A stretch of DNA of 64,000 nt, from assembly GCA_017448185.1 (NCBI GenBank), contig JAFSLX010000004.1, positions 1 to 64,000 of the forward strand, written 5' to 3'. Position numbers and translations under genes: made by a program. The stretch comes from Bacteroidales bacterium (lineage in GTDB: Bacteria > Bacteroidota > Bacteroidia > Bacteroidales > P3). This document shows, one piece after another, positions 21,158 to 30,405 of this stretch. The notes under the pieces are model-generated. The model ran no database searches. It was not told the origin of the DNA and worked only from the letters and a program-made list of their open reading frames with translations. The number at the start of each line of letters is the position of its first letter. The stretch's first letter is position 1.

Positions 21158-21627
21158 GAATTCTCAATTTTCAATTCCTTAAGTGCCTCGCGGGATGTCC
21201 TGCGGATGTCCTTCCAGTGGGCTTTCGAGATGTCGTCGATGGAACCGTCGCTCCAGCGCGACTTGAGGGGCATGTCGTCCTGCCAGGTGCCCTCGAAAGC
21301 GGGATACCAGCACTTGACGGTGCGCTGCCAGGTGCCCGGTGCGTTAGCGGGACGCACTAAGCGACCACAGCCGTCGTAGTCGCCTTCGGAATACCACTCG
21401 TATTCACTCACGGGGTTGTTCATCAACCCCAACGAGTGAAGGTCGCCGTCGCCGTGTCGGAGGCCGTGGACGAACTCCCCCACATAGCGCAACTCACCCT
21501 TTCTCTCAAAAGAGTCGTCAGGACGGCTCTCCACGATATAGTGAAGTTCGCCCTTCCCATGGGGAAGCCCCTCGGCATCCACCTCACCGGTGTAGCGCAA
21601 TTGGATGATTTTTCTTTCCTTTTCCAT
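21154..21627 (-). CDS. MORN-repeat-like protein
   Basis: In 157 residues there are at least two MORN-like repeats, YTGEVDAEGLPHGKGELHY and YVGEFVHGLRHGDGDLHS, and weaker repeats further on (YSEGDYDGCGRLVRP, FEGTWQDDM). MORN repeats form small beta-hairpins used for protein or lipid contacts. There is no signal peptide, so it is probably cytosolic. It overlaps the YwqG-like gene by four bases and follows the 141-residue gene by 12 bp. Small MORN and DUF1963 proteins are often found in accessory or immunity-gene clusters of Bacteroidota, but that is only suggestive here. Confidence 0.7.
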   Translation of the reverse strand: MEKERKIIQLRYTGEVDAEGLPHGKGELHYIVESRPDDSFERKGELRYVGEFVHGLRHGDGDLHSLGLMNNPVSEYEWYSEGDYDGCGRLVRPANAPGTWQRTVKCWYPAFEGTWQDDMPLKSRWSDGSIDDISKAHWKDIRRTSREALKELKIENS

Positions 21628-21639
21628 AGTCGTTTGTGG

Positions 21640-22065
21640 TTATCTGTTTTCGTAGGCCTCCTTGGCATCGGCATAGTCGGAAGTCACGCCGTCGTCAGTG
21701 AAGGTGTGGACGAAAAAGGGCTTTCCTGCATCCTCTTTCTCGCGGAGCCAAATCTTCACATGGTAGCTCCACTCGCCCGAGCACCAATTGTCTTTCCACT
21801 CCTCGCCGGGCTTAAGCGCAACGCGGCGATTGTAGCTCTTATAAATGTTCAACAGGACGGACTCGCTGTCTGTCCCGAGGAAGGTGACCTTCACGGTGTC
21901 AAATCCACCATATTCCGGAGTCCATTCTACCCATTGGTCCTTCTCCATCTTGCCTATGGGGCATACGTGTTCCGAATCGCCTCCCATGTCACGCCCCGTA
22001 ACCTCACATTCTTTGCTGTCGGAGGCCGTGAGGACCAGTTCGTAGTCGTTCCAATTCATTGCCAT
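21640..22065 (-). CDS. Uncharacterised acidic protein
   Basis: The 141-residue protein is not recognised. It is strand-rich and acidic, with aromatic residues (WVEWTPEYGGFDTVKVTFLGT, EWKDNWCSGEWSYHVKIWLRE) and no signal peptide or membrane segment. A second ATG two codons downstream (22059) is an equally possible start. It is the middle gene of the five-gene operon; spacing to its neighbours is 12 bp and 21 bp. Confidence 0.6.
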   Translation of the reverse strand: MAMNWNDYELVLTASDSKECEVTGRDMGGDSEHVCPIGKMEKDQWVEWTPEYGGFDTVKVTFLGTDSESVLLNIYKSYNRRVALKPGEEWKDNWCSGEWSYHVKIWLREKEDAGKPFFVHTFTDDGVTSDYADAKEAYENR

Positions 22066-22086
22066 ATTATTCTTGTTGTATCTATA

Positions 22087-22674
22087 TTAATCGAACATCA
22101 CATGGGGATTCATGGCAGCGGGTGACTGCCACATGATACCACGCTTGGCAAGAACATCACGGCGAACGCTCCAATAGGCAAAGCAGAAGCCCATTCCCTT
22201 CGGGGTATCGCCGAGCTGGCGGTCACACTCCTCTTCCACCTCGCAGTAGAGTTCCTCCCACCGGGGGGTGCGCTCCACGGGGTCGAAATCGAGCATGCGG
22301 TCGTACTTCTTCCGGAACTCCCGGGTGCCGACATTCTGGGTATCGGTATAATCGTTGAGCCGCTGGATGTCGATGTCTACCGCCTCGAGGGCCTCGGGGT
22401 CTCCACAACCCTCTTTCTCGGCCTCCACCAGCAGTTCCCGCTCATAGTGCAGGATGTCCAGCACGAAACGGGGCATGTCGTATTCTGGCAGCTGTTCGCA
22501 GATGGCATTGCAGGCCAAGGCCTTGCCGTGGGAGTCCTCCTCGGGGTCGTCAAGGGCGCGAAGCAGCTGGATGCACTCCTTGGCCAGCGGGATATTTTTC
22601 CACATGCTTTGCTCCCGTGAGTTCTCCCGCATCTCGTCCACGAGGGCAATGATCTTGTCGGCAGTATTCATCAT
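22087..22674 (-). CDS. Uncharacterised helical protein of the five-gene operon
   Basis: From ATG 22674 the product is 195 residues, acidic and mostly helical (LAKECIQLLRALDDPEEDS, FVLDILHYERELLVEAEKEG). The C-terminal part has PKGMGFCFAYWSVRRDVLAKRGI. An in-frame TTG at 22698 would overlap the upstream stop, but its extra residues (KCKKKTT) come from a poly-T run and look untranslated; ATG 22671 is an alternative. No signal peptide is seen. I do not recognise the family. Confidence 0.6.
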   Translation of the reverse strand: MMNTADKIIALVDEMRENSREQSMWKNIPLAKECIQLLRALDDPEEDSHGKALACNAICEQLPEYDMPRFVLDILHYERELLVEAEKEGCGDPEALEAVDIDIQRLNDYTDTQNVGTREFRKKYDRMLDFDPVERTPRWEELYCEVEEECDRQLGDTPKGMGFCFAYWSVRRDVLAKRGIMWQSPAAMNPHVMFD

Positions 22675-22694
22675 CGTCGTTTTTTTTTTACATT

Positions 22695-24284
22695 TCAAGC
22701 ATACGCATCATATCTCCCATCGTCTTCGTCTTTGATGATGAGAAGCCCTCCACAGTGGTTGTTAATCTCGTTGTAGGTACGCACAATATCCTCAAGGGTC
22801 TTGAAGCTATGGCAGTCGTGGACGGGGTCGCACTGGGTGATGATGATGGGGCCGCGGATTTCCATCCCCTGTCCGTAGAGCATAGTACCGATGGCGTTGT
22901 CATCAAGGTCCTTAGCATAGGCATCACGGTCGACGAACATGGCCAAGTTCAAGTCCAGTTCCGCCGCCTTGGCCACCTCCTGCAGCAAGGGCGAATAGTA
23001 CACGGCATCGAGTCCCTCGGCACCGATAATCTCCTGTGCCATCTCGCGGCGCGACTTCATCTCGTAGACATCCGCCTTGACGACTTCCAGGTGCCCTGTC
23101 GGCCAGATGATGATGACCATCGGGTCGATGGGAGTCTTGGCGGGTTCAGCGGGGGGAGTGGAGAGTGGAAATCTCGGTTGCCAGTATTTCTCCAGCTCCT
23201 CCTTGTATTGCAGGAGGAAAGCCGGGTCGTCGGCTTTCTGCAGCTCCCGCAGGGCATCCTCGTCGTTGGGGATAAAGCGGGCGGCACGGAGACGCAGCAG
23301 ATCCCTCTCGAAAGGAGTCATCGCCATGGAAGAGGGCAGAGAATCATTGCCATCCTCTATCAGCCACTGCGAGATACTGGTACTGTCGGCCAGTTCCACG
23401 CCGCGCTTCAGATAGGCGAAGGCTTTCTCCTCGTCTTTCTCGAACCCCAGACAGCCATAGTAGTGATTAAGCCAGAGGAAATAGGCGCAGGTGCCGTCGC
23501 CGCGGTTCAGGCCCCGGTTCAGGCGGCGGGCGACGGCCTGGTGCAGTTGTTGCTGCTCCTCCGCGGCGAGTTCGTCGTATACGGCGACATCAGTGTCGGC
23601 CTGATAGAGACAACAGAAGGTAGAGCCTTTCCCGCAGCCCTCCTCCATATACTCATCAAAGAGGGCTTCATTGCCCCGCTCTTTGTAGATGATGGCCAGG
23701 TAGCCGTAGTCTTCCACCTCGCCGAGGCTGATAGCCTTCTCGTACAGCTCGATGGCTTTATCGGTTTCTCCTTGTCGCTCGTAGGCGAAAGCCAGCAAGG
23801 TGATCCACAGGGGGTCTCCATCGGGTTGTGCTTCCAGCCGCTGTTCAATTTCCGCTATCACCTGCTGAGGCGCTGCTTCACAGAATTGGCCGTACATGCG
23901 CTGACGGGCTTGCTGCATGACGGCAAATTCGCTGCCCCGACAGATGGCTTCGGCGAGGAGCTTCTGGCTCTCCTCTATGTCCATGAGAGGGGGGTGGGTA
24001 ACCTCCGTCTCGCCGTAACGCAGCATGTGCGCGTAGGCCGCGAGGCTGTCGGGAACAGCCTCCTTCGCGTTATAGAAGAGGGTCTCGGCTTCGCGCACAG
24101 CACCCTCATACGGATTGAGATAATAGAGCCAACGGCCGTAGCCGTACTGGGCGTAAGCATCGCCATCCTTGGCAGCCTGACGCAGTTGTTCCACCTCGTC
24201 GCTGGTGAGGTATCCTACGCGCTCCTTGGTGAGAAAACGCCTCAGGAACCTATCGTCGCGGGAAAGGGTAATTGTCGTATTCAT
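22695..24284 (-). CDS. Sel1/TPR-repeat protein with a DUF3846-like C-terminal domain
   Basis: This 529-residue protein is the first gene of the five-gene operon. Its N-terminal ~330 residues contain helical repeats of Sel1/TPR type (AAKDGDAYAQYGYGRWLYYL; LAFAYERQGETDKAIELYEKA; EEKAFAYLKRGVELAD). Residues ~390-500 resemble the small DUF3846 domain of phage and plasmid proteins (VIIIWPTGHLEVV, GAEGLDAVYYSPLLQ, then NAIGTMLYGQGMEIRGPIIIT). This pairing of domains looks unusual. Repeat copy C lies ~100-175 bp upstream. The function is unknown; helical repeats suggest a protein-binding scaffold. Confidence 0.6.
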   Translation of the reverse strand: MNTTITLSRDDRFLRRFLTKERVGYLTSDEVEQLRQAAKDGDAYAQYGYGRWLYYLNPYEGAVREAETLFYNAKEAVPDSLAAYAHMLRYGETEVTHPPLMDIEESQKLLAEAICRGSEFAVMQQARQRMYGQFCEAAPQQVIAEIEQRLEAQPDGDPLWITLLAFAYERQGETDKAIELYEKAISLGEVEDYGYLAIIYKERGNEALFDEYMEEGCGKGSTFCCLYQADTDVAVYDELAAEEQQQLHQAVARRLNRGLNRGDGTCAYFLWLNHYYGCLGFEKDEEKAFAYLKRGVELADSTSISQWLIEDGNDSLPSSMAMTPFERDLLRLRAARFIPNDEDALRELQKADDPAFLLQYKEELEKYWQPRFPLSTPPAEPAKTPIDPMVIIIWPTGHLEVVKADVYEMKSRREMAQEIIGAEGLDAVYYSPLLQEVAKAAELDLNLAMFVDRDAYAKDLDDNAIGTMLYGQGMEIRGPIIITQCDPVHDCHSFKTLEDIVRTYNEINNHCGGLLIIKDEDDGRYDAYA

Positions 24285-24380
24285 CTTTATCGGTTCTGTT
24301 TAATAAAATAACGAAGAACCGGACGTATTATTGTGCGCAGCCAAACATTCTTTCATGTCACCATTCACCTCTCTCCTTTT

Positions 24381-24456
24381 TCAGTCGTTCTTCAGTAGTT
24401 GTTCAGTAGTTGTTCAGTGTTTGACTGAACAACTACTGAACAACTATCGAACAACG
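24381..24456. repeat. Palindromic 11-bp-unit repeat, copy C
   Basis: The loop GTTTG lies at 24419-24423. The inner units read AGTTGTTCAGT on the left and ACTGAACAACT on the right, where copies A, D and E have CGTTGTTCAGT and ACTGAACAACG. Both arms changed together, so the stem stays paired. It lies upstream of the minus-strand five-gene operon and downstream of the M28 peptidase gene. Confidence 0.9.
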
Positions 24457-24484
24457 GCATAACAATAGAATGAGGGACAGCGCG

Positions 24485-25360
24485 TTACATCTGCTCAAGG
24501 AAGATACGGAGCAGCATCATGAAATTGTGGTAGTTGCCGAGGCCGCAACCTTCGCAGGTGTCGGTCGGGCTGTGGTAGCCGCCGAAGGGGCCGCCGAGGG
24601 TATAGATGAAAACGGCGGGGCAGTGGGGCGTGAAAAAGTAGTGGTCGCTGTTGGCGGCATTGTCGCGTCGGGCAATCTTGGCGGCGAGACTGCGCTCGTC
24701 GTTGATGTGCTGCAACAGGTCGACAAAGGGCGAGGTTTCGCGGCTGTTGGCGTTTACAACCATGAAGCCTTCGTCGCCACCACAGAAAAGGTCGATATTG
24801 ATAAGGAGCTTTACCTTGGAAAGGTTGATCAAAGGATTGTCGACAAAGTGGCGTGAGCCGATAAGTCCTGATTCCTCGCCGCCGAAAAGCAGAAATACAT
24901 AGGTGTAGTGACCTCGGTGAAGGTTGGCCATGCGGGCAAGGTCCATTACGGCGGCGGTGCCGCTGGCATTGTCGTGGGCACCATAGAAGATGGTGTCGCC
25001 GTTCATGCCAAGGTGCTCATAGTGAGCGGTGAAAACAATCATGGTGTCGACCTCGCCGGGAATGTAGCCGCATACGTTCTGCGACTGGTAGCCTGCACGG
25101 ACTATCGGTGGCTTGGAACGCGTCTGCGGGAAGCGGAAGTACTGGTAGTAGTTCTTGCAGAGCGGTTTCACTCCGTTGGCCATCATCTCGGCACGGAGGT
25201 AATCGGCAGCGATGGAGTCTCCCCTATGCTGCATGCCACGACCGAACATCTCCTCGCTGCTCAGGTCGCGTATGATTCGCCGCGCGTAGGTGCTGTCCTG
25301 GGCCTGCAATGCAGGTGACAACAGCAGCATGAAAATCAAAATCCAGGAAGGTCTAACCAT
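24485..25360 (-). CDS. Secreted zinc aminopeptidase, family M28
   Basis: From ATG 25360 the product is 291 residues with a signal peptide (MVRPSWILIFMLLLSPALQA). M28 zinc-site motifs follow: TAHYEHLG (first ligand His), GAHDNASG (bridging Asp), GGEESGLIGS (catalytic and ligand Glu), LLINIDLF (Asp) and GYHSPTDT (last His). YEH replaces the usual YDH, a mild variation. The open frame continues upstream of 25360, but that part is the shadow of the transporter gene, so it is excluded. Its start lies 25 bp inside the upstream YfcC-like gene, implying coupled translation of an exopeptidase and an amino-acid-type transporter. Confidence 0.88.
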   Translation of the reverse strand: MVRPSWILIFMLLLSPALQAQDSTYARRIIRDLSSEEMFGRGMQHRGDSIAADYLRAEMMANGVKPLCKNYYQYFRFPQTRSKPPIVRAGYQSQNVCGYIPGEVDTMIVFTAHYEHLGMNGDTIFYGAHDNASGTAAVMDLARMANLHRGHYTYVFLLFGGEESGLIGSRHFVDNPLINLSKVKLLINIDLFCGGDEGFMVVNANSRETSPFVDLLQHINDERSLAAKIARRDNAANSDHYFFTPHCPAVFIYTLGGPFGGYHSPTDTCEGCGLGNYHNFMMLLRIFLEQM

Positions 25361-26742
25361 AATGTGGGCAACATTAAAATGAAACCGATGAAAATAAGCG
25401 CGAGAATGAACTTCCACACCCAACGGAGCCAAGTACCATAGGGGATGCGGGCCATGCCGAGCACACCGATGAGTACACCGCTGGTGGGCGTGAGCATGTT
25501 GGTGAAACCGTCGCCAAACTGGAAGGCCAGCACAGTGGTCTGACGCGACACATTGATAAGGTCGGCAAACTGGGTCATGATGGGCATGGTGAGGGCCGCT
25601 TTGGCCGAGCCGCTGGGCATCACTATGTTGAGGGCAGTTTGGAACACATACATCACGCCGAGCGAGGCCACCTCGCCCATCTTGGCCAAACTGCGCGTCA
25701 AGCCATAGAGCATGGTGTCGATGATATGGCCGTCCTTCAAAATAAAAATGATTCCCGATGCCAATCCCACCACGAGTGCGGCGGAAAGAATGTCCTTGCA
25801 ACCTGCCAGGAAGAGCTTGGCAATATTGTCGGCCGACTGGCGGTCGATGATTCCGGCAACGATACCCATAGCAAGGAACAGGGCCGAAATCTCGGCAATA
25901 TACCATCCATAAGAAAGCACCCCTACGACGAGGGCGACAATGGTGACAAGAAGCAGAACGAGGATGAGAATTTGCCGGACGGAAAGGGTTGATTGTCCGG
26001 AAGATTCGACGCGGCTACGCCAGTATTCGTCAAGTTTGTAAACCGGACTGCGCTCGGGCTTGACCTTGACACGGGCGGCATACCACAGCACAAAGGCAAT
26101 ACCAATGATAGTCAACACAATCCAACAGAAGAGACGGTATTCCAAACCCGAAAAAAGAGGCAAGCCTGCAATGCCTTGCGCGATGCCTATAGTGAAGGGG
26201 TTGAGCATGGCACCTGCAAAACCGACATGGGCGGCAACATAGCACATGCAAACGCCGACGATGGAGTCGTAGCCCATCTGGATGGCCAGCGGTATGAAAA
26301 CAACCACGAAGGCGATAGTCTCCTCGCTCATGCCGAAGATGGCCCCAAAAAGGCTGAACATAATCATGACAAGCGTAATGATTATGTTTTCCACACCCAA
26401 TTTTCGTATCAACTTGTATTTGCTAAGCCGTTGTACCCTACGCAGGAAAGCCACCACCCCCACGTCGATGGCGTGGCTGTTGTTCAATATCCAGAAAGCG
26501 CCGCCGACCATGAGGATGAAAATAATGATATCGGCCTTGTCGACGAAACCGTTGAACAAGGCAGAGAATATCTGCCAATTCTGGGGCGCGGCATCGACAC
26601 GGTGAAACGAGTCGCTGACCACCACCTCACGGCCATCGACCGTCTGACGCAGGTACTCCCCTGCCGGTACAAACCAAGTAAGGATGGCCGACAACACGAT
26701 AAGGGCGAAAACTATCGTAAAAGTATGTGGAATCTTCTTCAT
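25336..26742 (-). CDS. YfcC/DcuC-family membrane transporter
   Basis: The 468-residue protein has about 12 hydrophobic segments and family signatures of the C4-dicarboxylate/basic amino acid carriers of the DcuC/YfcC group: FTIVFALIVLSAILTWFVPAGEY at the start, FGMSEETIAF and the late QTALNIVMPSGSAKAALTMP and FGDGFTNMLTPTSG. The last two are conserved substrate-region loops. Such carriers usually move dicarboxylates, arginine/ornithine or other amino acids. The overlap with the M28 peptidase gene suggests amino acids or peptides, but the substrate cannot be read directly. Confidence 0.85.
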   Translation of the reverse strand: MKKIPHTFTIVFALIVLSAILTWFVPAGEYLRQTVDGREVVVSDSFHRVDAAPQNWQIFSALFNGFVDKADIIIFILMVGGAFWILNNSHAIDVGVVAFLRRVQRLSKYKLIRKLGVENIIITLVMIMFSLFGAIFGMSEETIAFVVVFIPLAIQMGYDSIVGVCMCYVAAHVGFAGAMLNPFTIGIAQGIAGLPLFSGLEYRLFCWIVLTIIGIAFVLWYAARVKVKPERSPVYKLDEYWRSRVESSGQSTLSVRQILILVLLLVTIVALVVGVLSYGWYIAEISALFLAMGIVAGIIDRQSADNIAKLFLAGCKDILSAALVVGLASGIIFILKDGHIIDTMLYGLTRSLAKMGEVASLGVMYVFQTALNIVMPSGSAKAALTMPIMTQFADLINVSRQTTVLAFQFGDGFTNMLTPTSGVLIGVLGMARIPYGTWLRWVWKFILALIFIGFILMLPTLWLDLPGF

Positions 26743-26744
26743 CG

Positions 26745-27203
26745 TTAGTTGAATGCAAGATAACTGTTGCGATAATGAGGGTCGGAGCTAACATCGGGGC
26801 CGAACCACGAGGGTGGCACAAAAGCATCTGCAACAGCAGTATTGGGAAATTCGACCTCGACAAGGCGCAACCCATCATGTTCGGCATGGAAAATATCGAG
26901 TTCGGCAATCAATCCGTCTACAAGCGGTATTTTATACCTTGTCTTACACACCATACGCCCTTCACATTTGTTTTTCAACCGGATGTATGCATCGGCAGAC
27001 AGTGCGAACTCCTCCTCGCGGTTGTGAATGGCCGATGAAGAGGTGACGAGGTGTTCTTTGACCGTAAGAATAAAAGAATCGCCCATCCTGCGGATTCGCA
27101 GGGTGGGCGATGTGCATAGATAACCTTGCTCAATTTCTACACTTTCATAGTTGGCAAGATTAGCAGGAATACTGTCTACAAGGTATTTACGCTCAATTTC
27201 CAT
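26745..27203 (-). CDS. CYTH-domain phosphohydrolase/triphosphatase-like protein
   Basis: The 152-residue protein begins MEIERKYLV, the ExExK signature of CYTH (triphosphate tunnel) proteins, followed by acid- and base-rich strands: RIRRMGDSFILTVK, CKTRYKIPL, AELDIFHAEHDGLRLVEVEF. Members hydrolyse inorganic triphosphate or thiamine triphosphate in the cytosol. Single-domain forms of this size are common in Bacteroidota. Its ATG shares one base with the purC stop (TAATG). Confidence 0.88.
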   Translation of the reverse strand: MEIERKYLVDSIPANLANYESVEIEQGYLCTSPTLRIRRMGDSFILTVKEHLVTSSSAIHNREEEFALSADAYIRLKNKCEGRMVCKTRYKIPLVDGLIAELDIFHAEHDGLRLVEVEFPNTAVADAFVPPSWFGPDVSSDPHYRNSYLAFN

Positions 27204-28150
27204 TAGAGCGTGGCCAAGTAGTCGGTGACATTCTTCTCGATGCGGGCGGCCACATCGGCACAGTCGTCGGCTTTCAGGAAGCGCTCGCCGGTGATGTGCT
27301 CGTACAGTTCAATGTAGCGGTCACTGATGCTGTTGACAATCTCGTCGGTCATTTCGGGCACCTGCTGGCCTTCTTTTCCTTGGAAACCGTTGTCCATCAA
27401 CCACTCGCGGACGAACTCCTTACTCAGCTGACGCTGATGTTCGCCTTTGGCAAGACGCTCTTCGTAACCCTCAGCATAGAAATAGCGGCTGCTGTCGGGC
27501 GTATGGATTTCGTCGATAAGATAAATCTTGCCATCGCGCTTGCCAAACTCATACTTGGTATCGACAAGGATAAGTCCTTTCTGGGCAGCAATCTCTGTGC
27601 CACGCTGGAAGAGTGCGATTGCATACTTCTCCAACTGGTCGTAGTCCTCCTTGCTGACGAGGCCAGTACGGATAATTTCCTCGCGGCTGATGTTCTCGTC
27701 GTGACCTTCGTCGGCCTTGGTGGTCGGTGTGACGATGGGCGAGGGGAACTTCTGGTTCTCAACCATACCTTCAGGCAGCGGCACACCGCAGAGTGTGCGT
27801 GCACCTGCTTTGTATTCACGCCATGCGCTACCGGCAAGGTAACCACGGACAATCATCTCGACACGGAAACCTTCACATTTGAGACCAACGGTAACCATGG
27901 GGTCGGGAGTGGCAAGTTTCCAGTTGGGCAGAATGTCGGCAGTGGCATCAAGGAATTTGGCTGCTATCTGGTTGAGCACCTGACCTTTGTAGGGGATACC
28001 CTTAGGCAACACAACATCGAAGGCCGAGATGCGGTCGCTGACCACCATGGCCATATACTTATCGTCGATGTTATATACATCGCGAACCTTGCCCACGTAG
28101 AGGCTTTTCTGTTTGGGGAACTGGAAATTGGTTTTTACAACTGCTTTCAT
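27203..28150 (-). CDS. purC: Phosphoribosylaminoimidazole-succinocarboxamide synthase
   Basis: PurC joins CAIR and aspartate with ATP to give SAICAR in purine synthesis. The 315-residue length matches the longer bacterial form. Typical motifs are [42 protein letters not shown] and [12 protein letters not shown]. It lies four bases after rsmD and one base overlaps the CYTH gene. No other purine genes are nearby. Confidence 0.96.
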   Translation of the reverse strand: MKAVVKTNFQFPKQKSLYVGKVRDVYNIDDKYMAMVVSDRISAFDVVLPKGIPYKGQVLNQIAAKFLDATADILPNWKLATPDPMVTVGLKCEGFRVEMIVRGYLAGSAWREYKAGARTLCGVPLPEGMVENQKFPSPIVTPTTKADEGHDENISREEIIRTGLVSKEDYDQLEKYAIALFQRGTEIAAQKGLILVDTKYEFGKRDGKIYLIDEIHTPDSSRYFYAEGYEERLAKGEHQRQLSKEFVREWLMDNGFQGKEGQQVPEMTDEIVNSISDRYIELYEHITGERFLKADDCADVAARIEKNVTDYLATL

Positions 28151-28154
28151 CTTA

Positions 28155-28700
28155 TTATTCTTCTATTTTATTTGCAAAAAAAGTGAAATTGACTTTGCCA
28201 TAGGCACGATGCTGCCAGAAATGAGGATGCTCCTCGAAAGAATATTCGCGAGGATGCTCAAGTACAAAAATACCATCATTGGTGAGTACTTGCTTCTCAA
28301 ATACCAAGTCGGGTAATGAAGCCAGATTCTCGATGGCATAAGGCGGATCGGCAAAAATGATATCGAAGCGGCGGTTGGCACGCTTAAGCAGGTCAAACAC
28401 GTCGGCACGTACCACATGCAAGTTGCGAATGCCGAACTGCATGGCCGTAGCCTTGATGAATTCGGTGCATTGATTGTTTATCTCGACCGAAGTCACCTCC
28501 TTGGCACCGCGCGAAACAAACTCAAGCGACACCGCACCTGTACCGGCAAAAAGATCCATAACCCTGCAGTCTTCATAATCGACATAATTATTAAAAATAT
28601 TGAAAAGACTTTCACGTGCCATGTCGGTTGTCGGTCGAACCGGTAGCCCTTGTGGCGGATTGAGGCGGCGTCCTCGGAGAGTTCCTGCTATGATACGCAT
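28155..28700 (-). CDS. rsmD: 16S rRNA (guanine-966 N2) methyltransferase
   Basis: The 181-residue protein begins [13 protein letters not shown] and has [16 protein letters not shown], an SAM-binding motif [14 protein letters not shown] and the catalytic [10 protein letters not shown] tetrapeptide of N2-guanine methyltransferases. It modifies 16S rRNA during 30S assembly. Its placement next to a DUF3822 gene is conserved in Bacteroidota. Confidence 0.95.
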   Translation of the reverse strand: MRIIAGTLRGRRLNPPQGLPVRPTTDMARESLFNIFNNYVDYEDCRVMDLFAGTGAVSLEFVSRGAKEVTSVEINNQCTEFIKATAMQFGIRNLHVVRADVFDLLKRANRRFDIIFADPPYAIENLASLPDLVFEKQVLTNDGIFVLEHPREYSFEEHPHFWQHRAYGKVNFTFFANKIEE

Positions 28701-28711
28701 GCGCAGAAGGT

Positions 28712-29527
28712 TTAAATCAAAACATACACATACCGATAGGTGTGCAACTTGGCAAACGCACTATCGGCTGTGAAAAATCCAGAGAATAATGTAATCTTGG
28801 GGAAATAGGGACGGAACATGGCAAAGCTTTCCCTGTCAACATCGCCACAGAGAAGCATCTCGGTGGCTGGATCCTCCATATCGTACAGTTTCACCATTTC
28901 GAGGGTATGGAAGAGAGCATCCTTGTCGTTCGACACAGGCAAGGAATTGCTGTAACGGTAGCGTCCTTCGCGGTAAGCGGCAATATCAATATAGCCATTA
29001 CGACGATACAGCAGCACCACGGGATGGTTGGAACTGCGACGGCACAACTCTGCAGAAGTGAGCTTTACATGCTGATTCATCAACACCAAACCAGGAAGGG
29101 CCACCTTGAAAGCGGTAGTCAACATATCATTGACTCCATAGACAGCCGTCGATCCAATGGACTTGCACGTGGTGGCGATGGTTGTAGCACTTTTGCCACC
29201 GACCAAACGCAAATACTGCCGATTGTTACCTGCAAGGTAAAGTTCATCAGGAACCCAAACACTCTCATTGCTGACAGCAATCAGTTCCAATACGCTGTAG
29301 CCAAAAGGTTGGATACCGAACGAGGAAAAGAATGCCTTGACATCGGCAACAACACCAGTCATAGTCTGCGCATGTAAACCCTCTGCCTCACCAAAAGCAA
29401 GCAGTTTACCGTTTACTGTTGCCTCCGAAAAAGAAAATCCATTTGGCGTTAGACAAATGGATATTTTCTTTTCGTATGGAGCAAAACTGTTAGCGGTGGT
29501 TATCTTCGTCTTGCAGCTATACGACAT
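28712..29527 (-). CDS. DUF3822-family protein
   Basis: The 271-residue cytosolic protein matches the Bacteroidota family DUF3822, usually next to rsmD. It begins with a strand pair (KISICLTPNGFSFSEATVNGKLLAFGE) followed by LELIAVSNESVWVPDELY and ends with LLCGDVDRESFAMFRPYFPKI. The layout suggests an actin/ASKHA-like fold. The function is unknown. It is separated from rsmD by 11 bp. Confidence 0.8.
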   Translation of the reverse strand: MSYSCKTKITTANSFAPYEKKISICLTPNGFSFSEATVNGKLLAFGEAEGLHAQTMTGVVADVKAFFSSFGIQPFGYSVLELIAVSNESVWVPDELYLAGNNRQYLRLVGGKSATTIATTCKSIGSTAVYGVNDMLTTAFKVALPGLVLMNQHVKLTSAELCRRSSNHPVVLLYRRNGYIDIAAYREGRYRYSNSLPVSNDKDALFHTLEMVKLYDMEDPATEMLLCGDVDRESFAMFRPYFPKITLFSGFFTADSAFAKLHTYRYVYVLI

Positions 29528-29536
29528 ATTGATTCA

Positions 29537-30235
29537 TTATTCAAAGTTACCATCGGTGACAGCCTGCGTCATATCGCCGACTTTCCATCCAGCATAACGG
29601 CCAGAAACCTTCTCGATTTCAGCAATCTTGTTCACCACAAGCTGATGATCCATATCGCTCAGGAGTTGGCTCAGCGGAACCTTGCACTCGAAGACCGGCA
29701 CCCAGAAGCCGCTCTTCTCCAACATACCGGCCTGCAGATCAAACTCGTTCTTCTCTCCTTTAGGATAGGGAACATAGCGCAGGTTGGCTATCTCCTCGTC
29801 AGTAAGCTGACGGGTATGGCCTGTTGCATCGATGATAGGCAGTTTGCCATCCTCGCGCAGTTTAGCAATAGGATTGATGAAAATCTCCTTACGAGTAATA
29901 TAACCTTTCTTTACAGCTTCGCTTTCGGGAGTCTCGTTGATGTCGACATCCTCGGGAATCACGTCATAGTTAATCACCTTGTTGACAACACGCATGCTAT
30001 CCTCGTTCATTAGACGATTGAAAAGCGTGTCGAAACTGCCGGTATATTTACCGTAGGTCAGTTTGTAAGCCTCCTCCAGCGTACGGATGGCTTTCAGTTT
30101 ATCGGCACTTGCATCGCGGCGTTTGTTGTACTCGTTCTCGAAACGCACGGGCGTCATAATACTGTTATAGAGAATAACAGCCAGGGCGATAATAACAACG
30201 CCCAGTACAATCTGAATGATAGTTTTACCTTTCAT
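29537..30235 (-). CDS. Membrane-anchored protein conserved in Bacteroidota
   Basis: The 232-residue product has a single N-terminal hydrophobic helix (KTIIQIVLGVVIIALAVILY) preceded by a short basic cytosolic end, so it is probably anchored in the inner membrane with the rest in the periplasm. The start of the soluble part (EEAYKLTYGKYTGSFDTLFNRL) resembles the pilin-like or periplasmic sensing domains that follow such helices, but I cannot name the family. It is the first gene of the seven-gene operon ending with the M28 peptidase. Confidence 0.65.
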   Translation of the reverse strand: MKGKTIIQIVLGVVIIALAVILYNSIMTPVRFENEYNKRRDASADKLKAIRTLEEAYKLTYGKYTGSFDTLFNRLMNEDSMRVVNKVINYDVIPEDVDINETPESEAVKKGYITRKEIFINPIAKLREDGKLPIIDATGHTRQLTDEEIANLRYVPYPKGEKNEFDLQAGMLEKSGFWVPVFECKVPLSQLLSDMDHQLVVNKIAEIEKVSGRYAGWKVGDMTQAVTDGNFE

Positions 30236-30278
30236 TTTTATCTATTTTTCTTTTTTGTTTACCATTTAAAAACAAATG

Positions 30279-30286
30279 CAAAGATA
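30279..30286 (-). promoter_or_regulatory. -7 element of the 30235-24485 operon
   Basis: TATCTTTG on the minus strand (30286-30279) matches TAnnTTTG and precedes the ATG at 30235 by 43 bp. A TTG 22 bp further upstream is slightly too distant. The gaps downstream are so small (2-11 bp or overlaps) that all seven genes to 24485 can share this promoter. Confidence 0.6.
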
Positions 30287-30405
30287 CAAATAAAATGTCA
30301 ATCCTCTGCAATATTATTTAAAAATATTATTGCTTTTATCAACAAAATATTCTGTATCAAAACATTGAAGAAGGAACAATCTGTCTGTTTTAAGTGTTCT
30401 TACCG

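Noticed and set aside
24485..25906. Longer version of the M28 peptidase starting at 25906
   Set aside because: The upstream ~180 codons are the shadow of the YfcC-like gene; the signal peptide starts at ATG 25360.
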